Shown here in pieces: positions 1 to 9,568 of a stretch of 64,000 nt of DNA. The notes below the pieces were generated by a model that had not been told where the DNA came from, searched no databases, and saw nothing but the letters and a program-made list of their open reading frames with translations. The translations under genes were made by a program, and so were the position numbers. The stretch comes from UMGS1696 sp964463375 (GTDB lineage Bacteria > Bacillota > Clostridia > Oscillospirales > CAG-272): positions 1-64,000 of the forward strand of contig CAYXBQ010000007.1 in the NCBI GenBank assembly GCA_964463375.1, read 5' to 3'. Position 1 is the stretch's first letter. The number at the start of each line of letters is the position of its first letter.

Positions 1-432
1 CAGGTTGAACATTTCCTTCTGCAGAGCAGCAACTTCCTTCTTGGGCAGCATATCGAAGGTGCCGTCTTCCTGCATCTTTTCCAGGGAGCGCAGTCTTTCG
101 ATAGACATCTTGATGGTCTTGTAGTTGGTCAGCATACCGCCCAGCCAACGTACGTTTACGAAGTACATACCGCAGCGTTCAGCTTCTTCACGGATAGCAT
201 CGGCAGCCTGCTTCTTGGTACCTACGAACAGGATGGAACCGCCTTCCTGAGCGGTGTCACGAACGAACATGTAGGCTTCTTCAAACTTCTTGATGGTCTT
301 CTGCAGGTCGATGATGTAGATGCCGTTTCTTTCGGTGAAGATGTATTCGGCCATCTTGGGGTTCCAGCGTCTGGTGTGGTGACCAAAATGAACGCCGGCT
401 TCCAGCAGCTGCTTAATGGAAACAATAGACAT
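1..432 (-). CDS. rpsB: 30S ribosomal protein S2 (3' truncated by window edge)
   Basis: Small-subunit ribosomal protein S2. The 144 visible codons begin MSIVSIKQLLEAGVHFGHHT and continue with RWNPKMAEYIF, GIYIIDLQKT and a VRWLGGMLTN segment, all conserved in the S2 family. The C-terminal part lies beyond base 1. The ATG at 432 is preceded by AGGAGG at ideal spacing (about 444-449). A sigma-A promoter lies near 595-623, leaving a leader of about 155 nt that could hold autoregulatory structure. Identification is by direct reading of family motifs and is secure; only the missing 3' part cannot be judged. Confidence 0.97.
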   Translation of the reverse strand, partial: MSIVSIKQLLEAGVHFGHHTRRWNPKMAEYIFTERNGIYIIDLQKTIKKFEEAYMFVRDTAQEGGSILFVGTKKQAADAIREEAERCGMYFVNVRWLGGMLTNYKTIKMSIERLRSLEKMQEDGTFDMLPKKEVAALQKEMFNL

Positions 433-588
433 ATCAATGTCCTCCTTCGGTTTTTTCCACCATCTGACATATTTCTGCACCCCGCCAGGTCCATGCCTAC
501 GGGGACCGACAGAAATCCAGTCCGATGTGTGTGATGATATATTTTTGTTACGCGCGGACGCACTAAGAAAGCTGTCCGGATCACGTAC
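433..588 (-). promoter_or_regulatory. structured 5' leader of rpsB
   Basis: The estimated transcript start near 588 leaves about 155 untranslated nt before rpsB. The part at 472-515 folds into a nested hairpin on the minus strand: TTTCTG at one end pairs with CAGAAA at the other, and internally CCCCG pairs with CGGGG and GTCC with GGAC. Ribosomal protein operons often carry such leaders as binding sites for their own product. That this one binds S2 is inference; no named Rfam family was confirmed. Confidence 0.5.
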
Positions 589-594
589 TCCGAT

Positions 595-623
595 ATTATA
601 GCACAGTTTCTTCTAAAAGGCAA
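595..623 (-). promoter_or_regulatory. sigma-A promoter of rpsB
   Basis: Read on the minus strand: -35 TTGCCT (623-618), 17-bp spacer, -10 TATAAT (600-595). Spacing and hexamers are near consensus, and orientation fits rpsB. Confidence 0.75.
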
Positions 624-668
624 TAGGTTATATAGATTTTACATTTTGTTCATATATTGCATAGGCAG

Positions 669-690
669 AAAAAGGGGATCGCTCCCCTTT
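669..690 (-). terminator. terminator after ylmC-like gene
   Basis: Minus-strand hairpin with stem AAAGGGGA/TCCCCTTT, a GCGA tetraloop and a short run of five T. It lies about 20 nt past the stop of the upstream gene. The U-tract is short, so termination may be partial. Confidence 0.65.
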
Positions 691-708
691 CCATGCTTAT
701 GTTTTCCA

Positions 709-999
709 TTACAAGCAGAACCACCCCGGTCGCCGTGGACGATGGCCTGTGCAGCCGCAGTCCTTGCAGTCTCGGCGATATTCCACCAGTACTGCATCTT
801 CACCGACGCAGCGAATATCCTCCCAGGGAATGCGGATCTCGTCTTTGCCCATGGACCAAAAGCCGCCGGCGGACAGGAACACGGCCGTGAGCTTGCCGCA
901 GTCCTTGTCGAATTCCACATCGGTGATATGACCAAGGAAGCGGCCGTCACGCAGGTTGATCACGTCTCGGCATTCCAGCTCTCGCAGGGTATACAGCAT
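709..999 (-). CDS. YlmC/YmxH family PRC-barrel sporulation protein
   Basis: A 96-residue protein starting MLYTLRELECRDVINLRDGR. It has the PRC-barrel pattern NLRDGRFLGHITDVEFD and then RIPWEDIRCVGEDAVLVE, which matches the clostridial/bacillar YlmC/YmxH family linked to sporulation. The Cys-rich tail (CKDCGC) is a local feature. The ATG at 999 was chosen because GGGAGG sits 8 nt upstream; the ATG at 1005 would be only 2 nt from it. It stands alone between two terminators. Its exact role is not established from the sequence. Confidence 0.8.
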   Translation of the reverse strand: MLYTLRELECRDVINLRDGRFLGHITDVEFDKDCGKLTAVFLSAGGFWSMGKDEIRIPWEDIRCVGEDAVLVEYRRDCKDCGCTGHRPRRPGWFCL

Positions 1000-1032
1000 T
1001 TGCATCACCTCCCTTTTTAGCATATGCAGAAT

Positions 1033-1052
1033 TTTTCAGCACATGCTGAAAA
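1033..1052. repeat. 20-bp palindrome upstream of ylmC-like gene
   Basis: TTTTCAGC/GCTGAAAA inverted repeat with a 4-nt centre (ACAT), 33 nt upstream of the ylmC-like start and just after the preceding terminator. It could be an operator for that gene or an extra RNA hairpin. No run of T follows on the minus strand, so a simple terminator is unlikely. Confidence 0.5.
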
Positions 1053-1065
1053 GGAAATGAATACG

Positions 1066-1096
1066 CAAAAAGCACCGCAGGATGTACGGTGCTTTT
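1066..1096 (-). terminator. terminator of lipoprotein gene 1114-2820
   Basis: Hairpin AAAAGCACCG/CGGTGCTTTT with a 10-nt loop, then TTTTTG on the minus strand, beginning 18 nt past the stop codon. A strong intrinsic terminator. Confidence 0.9.
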
Positions 1097-1113
1097 GCAT
1101 CCGAACTGGTTGA

Positions 1114-2820
1114 TCAGCTCGGATAGTTTTCGGTGAAGTATGCGTTGTATACGGCGCAGGGACCGGTACCTTCGTCGGTAACGTCGGTAGCTGCGGTCAT
1201 GGTCTCGTCCTTCTTCAGATCCTTCTTGAACTGGTTGATGGCTGCCTTGAATTCTTCGGCCGTCATAGCGTCGATCTGTTCCTTGTATTCCTTGGACAGC
1301 TTTGCCAGATCGTCCTTCAGATTCGGGTCAGCGCCTTCCATTTCGTAGATGGTGGAGAAGTCGAAGGTCAGGTAAGGAGATACCATGGAATCCAGGTTCT
1401 GCTGCTTACCGGCATCCCAATCGGCCATAGTCATACCGTAGTCGGGATAGGTCATGTACACGTTACCGGTGGAATACAGATCCATCTGGTAGTCGTCGCT
1501 GAGCTTGATGATGGTGTCCTCGTTATCGGGGTCGATCTGCCAATGAACGCCTTCAGCACCATACTGCAGGACGGTACGCAACTCGGTATCGGTGTTCAGG
1601 TAGGTGATGATCTCCATGGAACGAGCCAGGCTCTTGGAGTAGGTACTCACAGCAAACATATTGCCGTAGATGTCTTCTTCTTCAGCCATGGGCTTGGAGT
1701 AGATGGAGGAGTAGTATTCATCCTCATACTGTGCCAGGGTATTGGCATCGCCCTTGATGATACCAACAGCGAACTTTTCGCCTTCCTTGAGAGTGCCATC
1801 GCCAACGTAGCCGGCTGCCTGCAGTCTCTTCATCATCAGCAGGGTGTTGGTGTACACCGGTGCGCTGATCACGCTCTTGGGCATACATTTTACGTTGTAG
1901 TCCATAGCAGCGGTGATCTGGGAGCCCAGCAGAGACCAGGAACCGTCTTCAGACCAGTATACCATGTTGGAGGCATCGTAGGTGTCCAGCAGCGGCACAA
2001 CGCCGTCCAGGTTCTGGTAGCCGATATCGGTGATGAAGTCTTCGCACTTGATCAGAGAGCTCAGATCGTCGATGTCGTAGTCGTATGCTTCAACCAGTTC
2101 CTTGTTGATGAGCAGATATTCATACTCGCCAACGGGACGGTTGTTGGGGATCGCATAGGTACCGCCCTTCTTGGCCAGGGTCAGGAAGGTGGGGTAGATG
2201 TAGGTCTTCAGGATCTTAGAGGTACCGCTCAGCTCGGAGTCCAGCTGCTGGATGGCTTCCTCTTCGATGTACCGGGCGTAATTTTCGTAGCCACGAACTA
2301 AGAAGATGTCCATCTGGGTCTCTTCTACTTCGGGATACTTCACAACGGTGATCCCCAGGTCATTGACGTAGGTCTCTTCGTCGCCTTCGGTCTCGGATTC
2401 GCTTTCCTCTTCGGTCTCTTCGGCAGCAGCATCACCGCCCTGTTCCTTCAGAGCCTTAGCAGCTTCACGGGCAGCTTCTTCTGCCAATGCTTCTTCTTCC
2501 TTCTTAGCAGCGATCTCTTCCATGCGTGCGTCGATGGCATCCTGGTATTCATCCTCCGGGATGGCGTGGAGCTCGATGGCGGTATCGTACTTGGACTGGG
2601 TCAGGGAGTTGATGGCATCCTGGGTTGCCAGAATGGCTTCTTCCGTGGTGTCCTCGGATGTCGGGATCCACAGGGTCAGGGTCATAGAGATACGGGATGC
2701 TTCTTCCGTATCAGCGCTGGCCTCAACGGTCTCGTCCTCACCGGAGCTGGAAGAGCATCCGGCCATCATGGAAAGCACCATCATCATGGCCAGAAAAAGA
2801 CTGGATAACTTCTTGTTCAT
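1114..2820 (-). CDS. extracellular solute-binding lipoprotein
   Basis: A 568-residue secreted lipoprotein. Residues 1-23 form a lipoprotein signal peptide with lipobox MAGC followed by a Ser/Asp/Glu-rich linker. The mature part resembles family 1 extracellular solute-binding proteins (TLTLWIPTSED near residue 47, then two alpha/beta lobes). Between about residues 95 and 150 there is a highly charged Ala/Glu/Lys-rich stretch (EEIAAKKEEEALAEEAAREA and following acid-rich residues), probably an inserted helix or linker. No ABC permease or ATPase is nearby, so it is an orphan. The start has AGGAGG 9 nt upstream. Ligand unknown. Confidence 0.8.
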   Translation of the reverse strand: MNKKLSSLFLAMMMVLSMMAGCSSSSGEDETVEASADTEEASRISMTLTLWIPTSEDTTEEAILATQDAINSLTQSKYDTAIELHAIPEDEYQDAIDARMEEIAAKKEEEALAEEAAREAAKALKEQGGDAAAEETEEESESETEGDEETYVNDLGITVVKYPEVEETQMDIFLVRGYENYARYIEEEAIQQLDSELSGTSKILKTYIYPTFLTLAKKGGTYAIPNNRPVGEYEYLLINKELVEAYDYDIDDLSSLIKCEDFITDIGYQNLDGVVPLLDTYDASNMVYWSEDGSWSLLGSQITAAMDYNVKCMPKSVISAPVYTNTLLMMKRLQAAGYVGDGTLKEGEKFAVGIIKGDANTLAQYEDEYYSSIYSKPMAEEEDIYGNMFAVSTYSKSLARSMEIITYLNTDTELRTVLQYGAEGVHWQIDPDNEDTIIKLSDDYQMDLYSTGNVYMTYPDYGMTMADWDAGKQQNLDSMVSPYLTFDFSTIYEMEGADPNLKDDLAKLSKEYKEQIDAMTAEEFKAAINQFKKDLKKDETMTAATDVTDEGTGPCAVYNAYFTENYPS

Positions 2821-2885
2821 TTAGGAATCCTCCTCGTAGAATGTGGGTCATTCGCTCTTTGCGTTCTGCAAACTCGCACGCTGCC

Positions 2886-2920
2886 AGCCTACAGGCTACA
2901 ACATTGCAAGCCTACAGGCT
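2886..2920. repeat. two copies of the palindrome AGCCTACAGGCT in a leader
   Basis: Copies at 2886-2897 and 2909-2920, 23 bp apart. The second is embedded in a longer inverted repeat (ATTGCA at one end, TGCAAT at the other). Both lie just downstream of the promoter at 2940-2968, in the untranslated leader of the lipoprotein gene. They could be tandem operator sites or RNA hairpins. Confidence 0.7.
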
Positions 2921-2939
2921 GCAATATAATTCTTACAGT

Positions 2940-2968
2940 ATTGTACACGAAAACTGCCGATATGTCAA
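2940..2968 (-). promoter_or_regulatory. sigma-A promoter of lipoprotein gene
   Basis: Minus strand -35 TTGACA (2968-2963), 17-bp spacer, -10 TACAAT (2945-2940). This is a near-perfect sigma-A promoter giving a leader of about 110 nt before the start at 2820. Confidence 0.85.
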
Positions 2969-3182
2969 GCTGTTTTTTGGGTAATGCCGTATTTTTTTCG
3001 CCCTGTTTTTTTGAACACTTCGGCGTTTCAAGGAGTTTTTTACAGCACTTTGCCCAAATTTGATCATTTACTTTTGGGCAATTCAATGAATTCCTTAGGA
3101 ATCAATGCCAAAAGTGAGCGGCGATTCCTATGCAATACAGCTAATTTTTTCGATATGCGGCGTTTTTCGTATTTCTTCGCCC
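2969..3182. other. intergenic region after rpoD copy 2
   Basis: No gene seen. It contains an 8-bp perfect inverted repeat TGCCCAAA/TTTGGGCA at 3051-3080 with a 14-nt loop, which has no flanking T-run on the minus strand. It may be a weak stop or 3'-end stabiliser for the dnaG-rpoD-rpoD transcript. The rest is AT-rich and featureless to me. Confidence 0.5.
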
Positions 3183-4248
<1,066 letters not shown>

Positions 4249-4259
<11 letters not shown>

Positions 4260-4295
4260 ATACAGGATCCATGCGGGAGAGTCCCGCTGTCCTTT
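4249..4295 (-). promoter_or_regulatory. unusual translation start region of rpoD copy 2
   Basis: On the minus strand the order is AAAGGACA (4295-4288), a perfect hairpin GCGGGA-CTC-TCCCGC (4287-4273), an ATG at 4272 opening a 7-codon reading frame (MDPVYEA, stop 4251-4249), and the sigma ATG at 4259 inside that frame. The SD is about 29 nt from the sigma ATG in linear sequence; folding the hairpin would bring it to about 14 nt. This suggests reinitiation or structure-dependent control. Inference only. Confidence 0.5.
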
Positions 4296-4340
4296 CTGAT
4301 TGAATTCCTGTCATTACCCGACAGTTTGGGGATACATTCC

Positions 4341-5432
4341 TCAGTTGATATCGTTCAAAAAGCCACGCAGGATCTTGGAGCGGCTCTGGTGTCTCAGCTT
4401 CCGCAGGGCCTTTGCCTCGATCTGCCGGATACGCTCCCTTGTGATATTGAATTCCTTACCCACTTCCTCCAGGGTGCGAGTACGGCCGTCCTCCAGACCG
4501 AAGCGGAGCTTGATGACCATTTCCTCACGGGGGGTCAGGGTATGCAGCACCTTGCTCAGCTGTTCCCGCAGGAGCTGGTAGGACACGGCCTCGGCAGGGG
4601 TGGGGGAGGAATCGTCCGGGATGAAGTCGCCCAGGTGGGAGTCGTCTTCTTCACCGATGGGGGTTTCCAGAGAGACCGGATCCTGTGCGGCCTTCATGAT
4701 CTCCCGGATCTTGTCGGCGCTCATGCCCAGCCGCTCGGCGATCTCCTCCACGGTAGCTTCTCTGCCCAGCTCCTGTAGCAGCTGCCGGGAGCAACGGGAA
4801 ACACGATGGATGGTCTCCACCATATGTACCGGCACACGGATGGTTCTGGCTTGATCAGCAATGGCACGGGTGATAGCCTGCCGGATCCACCAGGTGGCGT
4901 AGGTGGAGAACTTGTAGCCCTTGGTATAGTCGAACTTTTCTACGGCTTTGATCAGACCCAGGTTGCCTTCCTGGATCAGATCGAGGAAGTACATGCCCTT
5001 CCCCACGTATTTTTTGGCGATGCTGACCACCAGACGCAAGTTGGCTTCCACCAGTTCGTTTTTGGCGGCCTCGTCCCCTTGGGTGATCCGCTCTGCCAGG
5101 TACAATTCCCTGTCGGAATCCAGCAGCGGGATCTTACCAATGTCCTTTAGGTACATCCGCACCGGGTCGTCTACGGCTACGCCCTCCTCGCTGAGGAATT
5201 TATCGATGTCTTCGTTGTCGTCCATATCGCTGGAGTCGGACATATCGGCGTAGCTGTCGTCGCTTTCCATATAGCGGGTGCTGTCCAGGCTGCCGTACAC
5301 CTTGTCCAGAGAGCCCATGTCAAAGGTGGCATAGTCTTCCGTTTCCAAAAGGTCGTCTGTTTTATCCAGCCCTTTTACGCTCTTGTCTTTATCCATGAGA
5401 GCGTCCATATCCAAATTTTTGTCGTTTCCCAT
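4341..5432 (-). CDS. rpoD: RNA polymerase sigma factor RpoD/SigA (first tandem copy)
   Basis: A 363-residue primary sigma factor: acidic N-terminus (1-88), region 1.2 DDPVRMYLKDIGKIPLL near 89, region 2 with DLIQEGNLGLIKAVEKFDY and STYATWWIRQAITRAI, and region 4.2 TLEEVGKEFNITRERIRQIE near the C-terminus. It begins 2 nt after the dnaG stop, with AAGGGG as SD inside the dnaG end, so it is translationally coupled to the primase as in the classic macromolecular-synthesis operon. It is the better candidate for the standard SigA because it keeps the canonical position. The next gene is a second, divergent copy. Confidence 0.95.
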   Translation of the reverse strand: MGNDKNLDMDALMDKDKSVKGLDKTDDLLETEDYATFDMGSLDKVYGSLDSTRYMESDDSYADMSDSSDMDDNEDIDKFLSEEGVAVDDPVRMYLKDIGKIPLLDSDRELYLAERITQGDEAAKNELVEANLRLVVSIAKKYVGKGMYFLDLIQEGNLGLIKAVEKFDYTKGYKFSTYATWWIRQAITRAIADQARTIRVPVHMVETIHRVSRCSRQLLQELGREATVEEIAERLGMSADKIREIMKAAQDPVSLETPIGEEDDSHLGDFIPDDSSPTPAEAVSYQLLREQLSKVLHTLTPREEMVIKLRFGLEDGRTRTLEEVGKEFNITRERIRQIEAKALRKLRHQSRSKILRGFLNDIN

Positions 5433-5434
5433 AA

Positions 5435-7183
5435 TTACCCCTTGTTCTGATTTCTTTTATATGCAACCAACTCTTCCAGCGACAAGGAAGAGGCGGCCGT
5501 TTTGACTTCACTGCGCAGCTGGGCGGCATAGGTGCGGAAGATCTCGGCGCTATCCGGCAGGTCTGCCCGCTGGTTCTGCATCCGATAGGCACGGGAGACC
5601 TCATCCGGGGAGAAAGCTTCGCTGAGCATGGGCATGGAAAAGCCGTCTGCCTTTACGCTGGCCTCGATGAAGCGGTAGTAGCGTTTGCCCAGATCGGTGA
5701 AAAAATCGTCCTCTGTCAAGAGCCCGTCTGCCACAGCCATGGCGGCGTACTCGCTTTTGGTGAAGATCATGCCCAGCACGTCTTCCTCCAACCGGGCAGC
5801 CTTGGGACGCTTGGCATAGTCCGGATTGACTCTGTCTCCCAGTCCTGCCGTGGTGCGCACCAGCTCACCCTTGCGCTTTTTTTCGTATTCTCGTTTGTTT
5901 TGCCGGATGATAACATCTACGTCGTGCTGGATGCTTTCTCTGGCGACACCAAAGCTTTCGGCGGTTTTGGCCACGTAAATGTCCCGTTCCACGCGGGAAT
6001 ACACCGCAGCGATGCTTCGGCACACCTCACGGACAGCCTTGACCTTTTCCTCCGGTGCATTCAGATCGTATTTCTCCCGAATACCCGACAGCATATATTC
6101 GAATTTCGACTGGCTGCCGGACAGCACCTGTTTGAACTTTTCTGCACCAAACTTTTTAATGTATTCGTCCGGGTCTTTGGCATCGGGGATCCGGATCACC
6201 TTGGCTTCCAGTCCCGCTTCCTCCAACAGGCGAATGGCACGGTCTGCCGCCTTTTGTCCGGCCTCATCGCTGTCGTAGGAGATCATCACTTTGTTTGTGT
6301 ACTTCTTCATCAGTCGGGCCTGCTCCGATGTGATGGCGGTACCCAATGTTGCCACGGCGTTTTGGAATCCGGCGGCGTGCAGGGCGATCACATCCATATA
6401 CCCTTCGCACAAGATCAGACCGTCCTCGGCGTGGTCCTTGGCGTAGTTGAGGGCGAACAGGTTACGGCTTTTTTTGAAGGCAGGTGTATCGGAGGTATTC
6501 AGATACTTTGGTTTTGTGTCGTCCAGCACTCTGCCGCCAAACGCGATGACACTGCCGGTCACATCGATGATGGGGAACATGACACGGCCACGAAAGTAGT
6601 CGTAGTACCCACGCTCGCTTTTGCCGCAGAAATAGGCGGTGCGGAGCTCCTCTTCGGTGAAGCCTAAGCTTTTGAGATGCGCCAGGGTGCGGTTGCCATA
6701 AGGCGGTGCATATCCCAGACCGAAATGCTTCACGGTACTGCCGGACAGTCCTCGTTCGATAAAATACGCACGACCGGCGGAACCGATCTGTTCGTCGAAC
6801 AGCATGGTGCGATAAAAACGGGCGGCCTCTAAATTCATAGCCAATACCCGTTTCCGACTGACACCCACTTCCCGTTCTCCCGGCTTTTCATCCCAGCCGG
6901 GCAAGCTCACGCCCACACGCTCAGCCAGCTGCTCCACGGCAGACCGGAAATCCAGGTTCTCGATCCGCATGAGGAAATCGATGGCATTGCCACCGGCACC
7001 ACAGCCGAAGCAGTAGTAGCTCTGGGTCTGGGGATACACGGTGAAGGACGGCGTGCGTTCGCTGTGGAAGGGGCAAAGTCCCTTTTGGTTGTTCCCCGCC
7101 CGTTTCAGCGTCACATAGGAGGAGATCAGCGTTTCGATATCGCATCGGGCACACAGATCGTCGATCACGGCACGTGGTATCAT
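5435..7183 (-). CDS. dnaG: DNA primase
   Basis: A 582-residue primase that makes RNA primers at the replication fork. The N-terminal zinc-binding domain has Cys37, His40, Cys58 and Cys61 (CPFH...CFGC). The catalytic core follows with YFRGRVMFPI and FGGRVL, and a TOPRIM part has EGYMDVIALHAAGF and the acidic motif SYDSDEAGQKA. The C-terminal helicase-binding region is present. The ATG at 7183 has AAAGGAGG 8-10 nt upstream. First gene of the dnaG-rpoD-rpoD operon. Confidence 0.97.
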   Translation of the reverse strand: MIPRAVIDDLCARCDIETLISSYVTLKRAGNNQKGLCPFHSERTPSFTVYPQTQSYYCFGCGAGGNAIDFLMRIENLDFRSAVEQLAERVGVSLPGWDEKPGEREVGVSRKRVLAMNLEAARFYRTMLFDEQIGSAGRAYFIERGLSGSTVKHFGLGYAPPYGNRTLAHLKSLGFTEEELRTAYFCGKSERGYYDYFRGRVMFPIIDVTGSVIAFGGRVLDDTKPKYLNTSDTPAFKKSRNLFALNYAKDHAEDGLILCEGYMDVIALHAAGFQNAVATLGTAITSEQARLMKKYTNKVMISYDSDEAGQKAADRAIRLLEEAGLEAKVIRIPDAKDPDEYIKKFGAEKFKQVLSGSQSKFEYMLSGIREKYDLNAPEEKVKAVREVCRSIAAVYSRVERDIYVAKTAESFGVARESIQHDVDVIIRQNKREYEKKRKGELVRTTAGLGDRVNPDYAKRPKAARLEEDVLGMIFTKSEYAAMAVADGLLTEDDFFTDLGKRYYRFIEASVKADGFSMPMLSEAFSPDEVSRAYRMQNQRADLPDSAEIFRTYAAQLRSEVKTAASSLSLEELVAYKRNQNKG

Positions 7184-7317
7184 GTTGCTCTCTCCTCCTT
7201 TTGGCGATGCCTTTCCGTTTTCATATTTAATATACGCATGAATTTCTTTTTTTCTTTTTTTCGACTGAAAATCCTGTCATTTTCGAGCAAACGATGGGTT
7301 GCTTGGTGACCCATGGC

Positions 7318-7351
7318 AAAAAGAAGGAGACCCTTTTCAAAGTAGTCTCCT
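7318..7351 (-). terminator. terminator of hflX-yigZ unit
   Basis: Minus-strand hairpin AGGAGAC/GTCTCCT with a 13-nt loop, then TCTTTTT. It lies 9 nt after the yigZ stop and separates this unit from dnaG. Confidence 0.88.
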
Positions 7352-7359
7352 ATCTATTT

Positions 7360-8034
7360 TTACGCCTGCAACGGAGCTGCCCTCTCCTCGGTATCTAAGA
7401 TCTCTCCCTGTGAGCGGCCGGCGGTGATCTCGGACAGCCAGGTGAGCAGGGTGTCGGTGTCTTCTGCTTTGATGGCAGCTGTGACCGTTACATCCTCGCC
7501 AAAGTTTGCATCCTCTTCGATGGCACCGGTTTTGGGCAGACCTGCCGTTATCTTCTGGTAGTCTCCGTAGGAACAGGTGAAGCCGATCAGGTTCCATGGC
7601 TCGAACACCGCCAATCCTGCCGCTTCTACTGCCATGCGTGCGGCTGCGGAATAGGCACGGACAAGGCCACCGGCACCCAACAGAATCCCGCCGAAATACC
7701 GGGTCACCACCACAACAAGATCCATGGCACCGGACATTTTCAGCACGTTCAGTGTCGGGACACCGGATGTGCCGTGGGGTTCGCCGTCGTCGGAATACCG
7801 GGCTACGGCACCACCGGACAGCAGATAGGCGTACACATTGTGGGTGGCATCTGCGTACTGGTGCCGGATCTCGTCGATAAAGGAACGTGCCTCTTCTTCA
7901 CTGTTCACGGGCTTGGCATGGCCGATGAACACCGATTTGCGCTCCTCCATTTCCACATGTGCTTCCTTAGCCAGAGTGATCCGCTTTTCTACCTCCGGCT
8001 GTGGTGCTTTTTCCTCTGCTGCCTTTTTCTTCAT
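7360..8034 (-). CDS. YigZ/IMPACT family protein
   Basis: A 224-residue protein of the UPF0029 (YigZ/YvyE) family. After a charged N-terminus come KSVFIGHAKPVNSEEEARSF, ATHNVYAYLL, RYSDDGEPHGTSGVP and VVVTRYFGGILLGAGGLVRAY, the family signature. Eukaryotic IMPACT relatives act in translation control; the bacterial function is not settled. The ATG has AGGAG upstream and lies 24 nt after the hflX stop, so the two form one operon. The N-terminal 25 residues are longer than usual. Confidence 0.9.
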   Translation of the reverse strand: MKKKAAEEKAPQPEVEKRITLAKEAHVEMEERKSVFIGHAKPVNSEEEARSFIDEIRHQYADATHNVYAYLLSGGAVARYSDDGEPHGTSGVPTLNVLKMSGAMDLVVVVTRYFGGILLGAGGLVRAYSAAARMAVEAAGLAVFEPWNLIGFTCSYGDYQKITAGLPKTGAIEEDANFGEDVTVTAAIKAEDTDTLLTWLSEITAGRSQGEILDTEERAAPLQA

Positions 8035-8058
8035 GCCATTCTCCTGCTTTCTTTACCT

Positions 8059-9402
8059 TTATGCTTCGTCTTCATCCGGATCCGGTTCCGGCAGTGGGTC
8101 GGTCACATAGGGACGGATCTTGCCCAGCAGCTTTTCGTCTGCGGTGACAGTGCCGTATATGCCGTCTTCCCGATAGTCCAGTTCCACATCTTCGCCCATT
8201 TGGTAGAGAATACCGGTGAGCGAGCCTTTGTCCGGCGGGAAGAATACGTGGACTCTTTTCTTGCCTGCGCTGGTCATGGTCTCTATCTTATCGATCATCT
8301 GGCTCAGTCCCGCACCGGTCTTGGCAGAGATGAACACCATATCGTGGTTTTCTCCGTGGGCACTTTGCTTCAGCTGCAGCATCGGCTCCGGTGCCAATCC
8401 GGCATCGCATTTGTTGAATGCAAACAGGACGGGCTTGTTGCCGGCATCCAGCTGGGTCAGCAGATCCACTGTCACCTGCACCTGTGCGATGCATTCCGGG
8501 TCAGAGGCATCTACCACCACCAGCAGTATGTCGGCATACTTCACTTCTTCCAATGTCGAGCGGAAGGCCTTGATCAAATGGTGGGGCAGATTGCGGATGA
8601 AGCCTACGGTATCGGTGAGCAGGATCTTGGCACCGCCCGGCAGCTCGTACTGCTTGGTGGTGGTATCCAGCGTGGCAAACAGCTTGTCCTCTGCTAAGAT
8701 ACCGGCACCGGTCAGAGCATTCAGCAGGGTGGATTTGCCGGCGTTGGTGTAGCCTACGATGGCGCACTGGGTCACACCGGCACGCATACGCTGGCTGCGC
8801 ATGGTCTGGCGGTTTTTCTCCACCCGATCCAGTTCCGTTTCCAGTGCTGTGATCTTTTCCCGGATCCGACGGCGGTCGATCTCCAATTTGGTCTCACCGG
8901 GGCCACGGGAGCCGATACCGGTATTTTTGGCAGCACCACCCAAACGGGACAGCTCCTTGCCCTTCCCCACCAGACGAGGTGCCGTATACCGCAGCTGGGC
9001 AAGCTCTACCTGCAAGCGGCCTTCGGCAGTGCGGGCATGGTCGGCGAAGATGTCCAAAATGAGCATGCTCCGGTCGATCACCTGCACGTTGCCACCGACG
9101 CCATCCTCCAATTCCCGGATCTGGGACGGGGTCAGCTCGCAGTCGAAGACCACCAGATCTGCTTCCAATTTGCTGCACAGGTCTGCCAGCTCTGCTACCT
9201 TGCCACTGCCAAACATGGTCTTTGCGTCCGGCAGATCCCGCATCTGGGTCAGGTATGCCACGCATTCGCCGCCCGCCGTATCCAGCAGTCGTTCCAGTTC
9301 GCCTAAGCTGACCATGCATTCGTTTTCTTCTCCCTGCTTATGGATGGCGCAGAGAATGCCTTTTTTGCGGTTTTCTTCCGGTCTGATTTGTTTTTCTTCC
9401 AT
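8059..9402 (-). CDS. hflX: ribosome-associated GTPase HflX
   Basis: A 447-residue GTPase that splits stalled ribosomes in characterised bacteria. The N-terminal HflX domain contains FGSGKVAEL and VFDCELTPSQIRELE; the linker has GIGSRGPGETKLEIDRRRI. The G domain has the P-loop GYTNAGKSTLLNAL, switch II DTVGFIRNLP, and FNKCD. The ATG at 9402 (MEEKQIRPEEN) follows AGGAGG by 7 nt and is preferred over an upstream in-frame codon. The C-terminus is acidic (PEPDPDEDEA). Confidence 0.95.
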   Translation of the reverse strand: MEEKQIRPEENRKKGILCAIHKQGEENECMVSLGELERLLDTAGGECVAYLTQMRDLPDAKTMFGSGKVAELADLCSKLEADLVVFDCELTPSQIRELEDGVGGNVQVIDRSMLILDIFADHARTAEGRLQVELAQLRYTAPRLVGKGKELSRLGGAAKNTGIGSRGPGETKLEIDRRRIREKITALETELDRVEKNRQTMRSQRMRAGVTQCAIVGYTNAGKSTLLNALTGAGILAEDKLFATLDTTTKQYELPGGAKILLTDTVGFIRNLPHHLIKAFRSTLEEVKYADILLVVVDASDPECIAQVQVTVDLLTQLDAGNKPVLFAFNKCDAGLAPEPMLQLKQSAHGENHDMVFISAKTGAGLSQMIDKIETMTSAGKKRVHVFFPPDKGSLTGILYQMGEDVELDYREDGIYGTVTADEKLLGKIRPYVTDPLPEPDPDEDEA

Positions 9403-9476
9403 ACGATACCTCCTATACAGGTACATTTTGCGTTGGGACAAGCACCTGTCGGGGTCTTTATTTTCTCGGTTATAGC

Positions 9477-9529
9477 AAAGAAAAAGCCGGACAGGTTTTC
9501 AAAGTAAACACTTCGCTTTCCTGTCCGAC
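9477..9529 (-). terminator. terminator of rpmE
   Basis: Minus-strand stem GTCGGACAGG/CCTGTCCGGC, then TTTTTCTTT, 40 nt beyond the rpmE stop. Confidence 0.9.
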
Positions 9530-9568
9530 GCATTTCTCGGATACAGACATATGATGCCCGTTGCCAAA

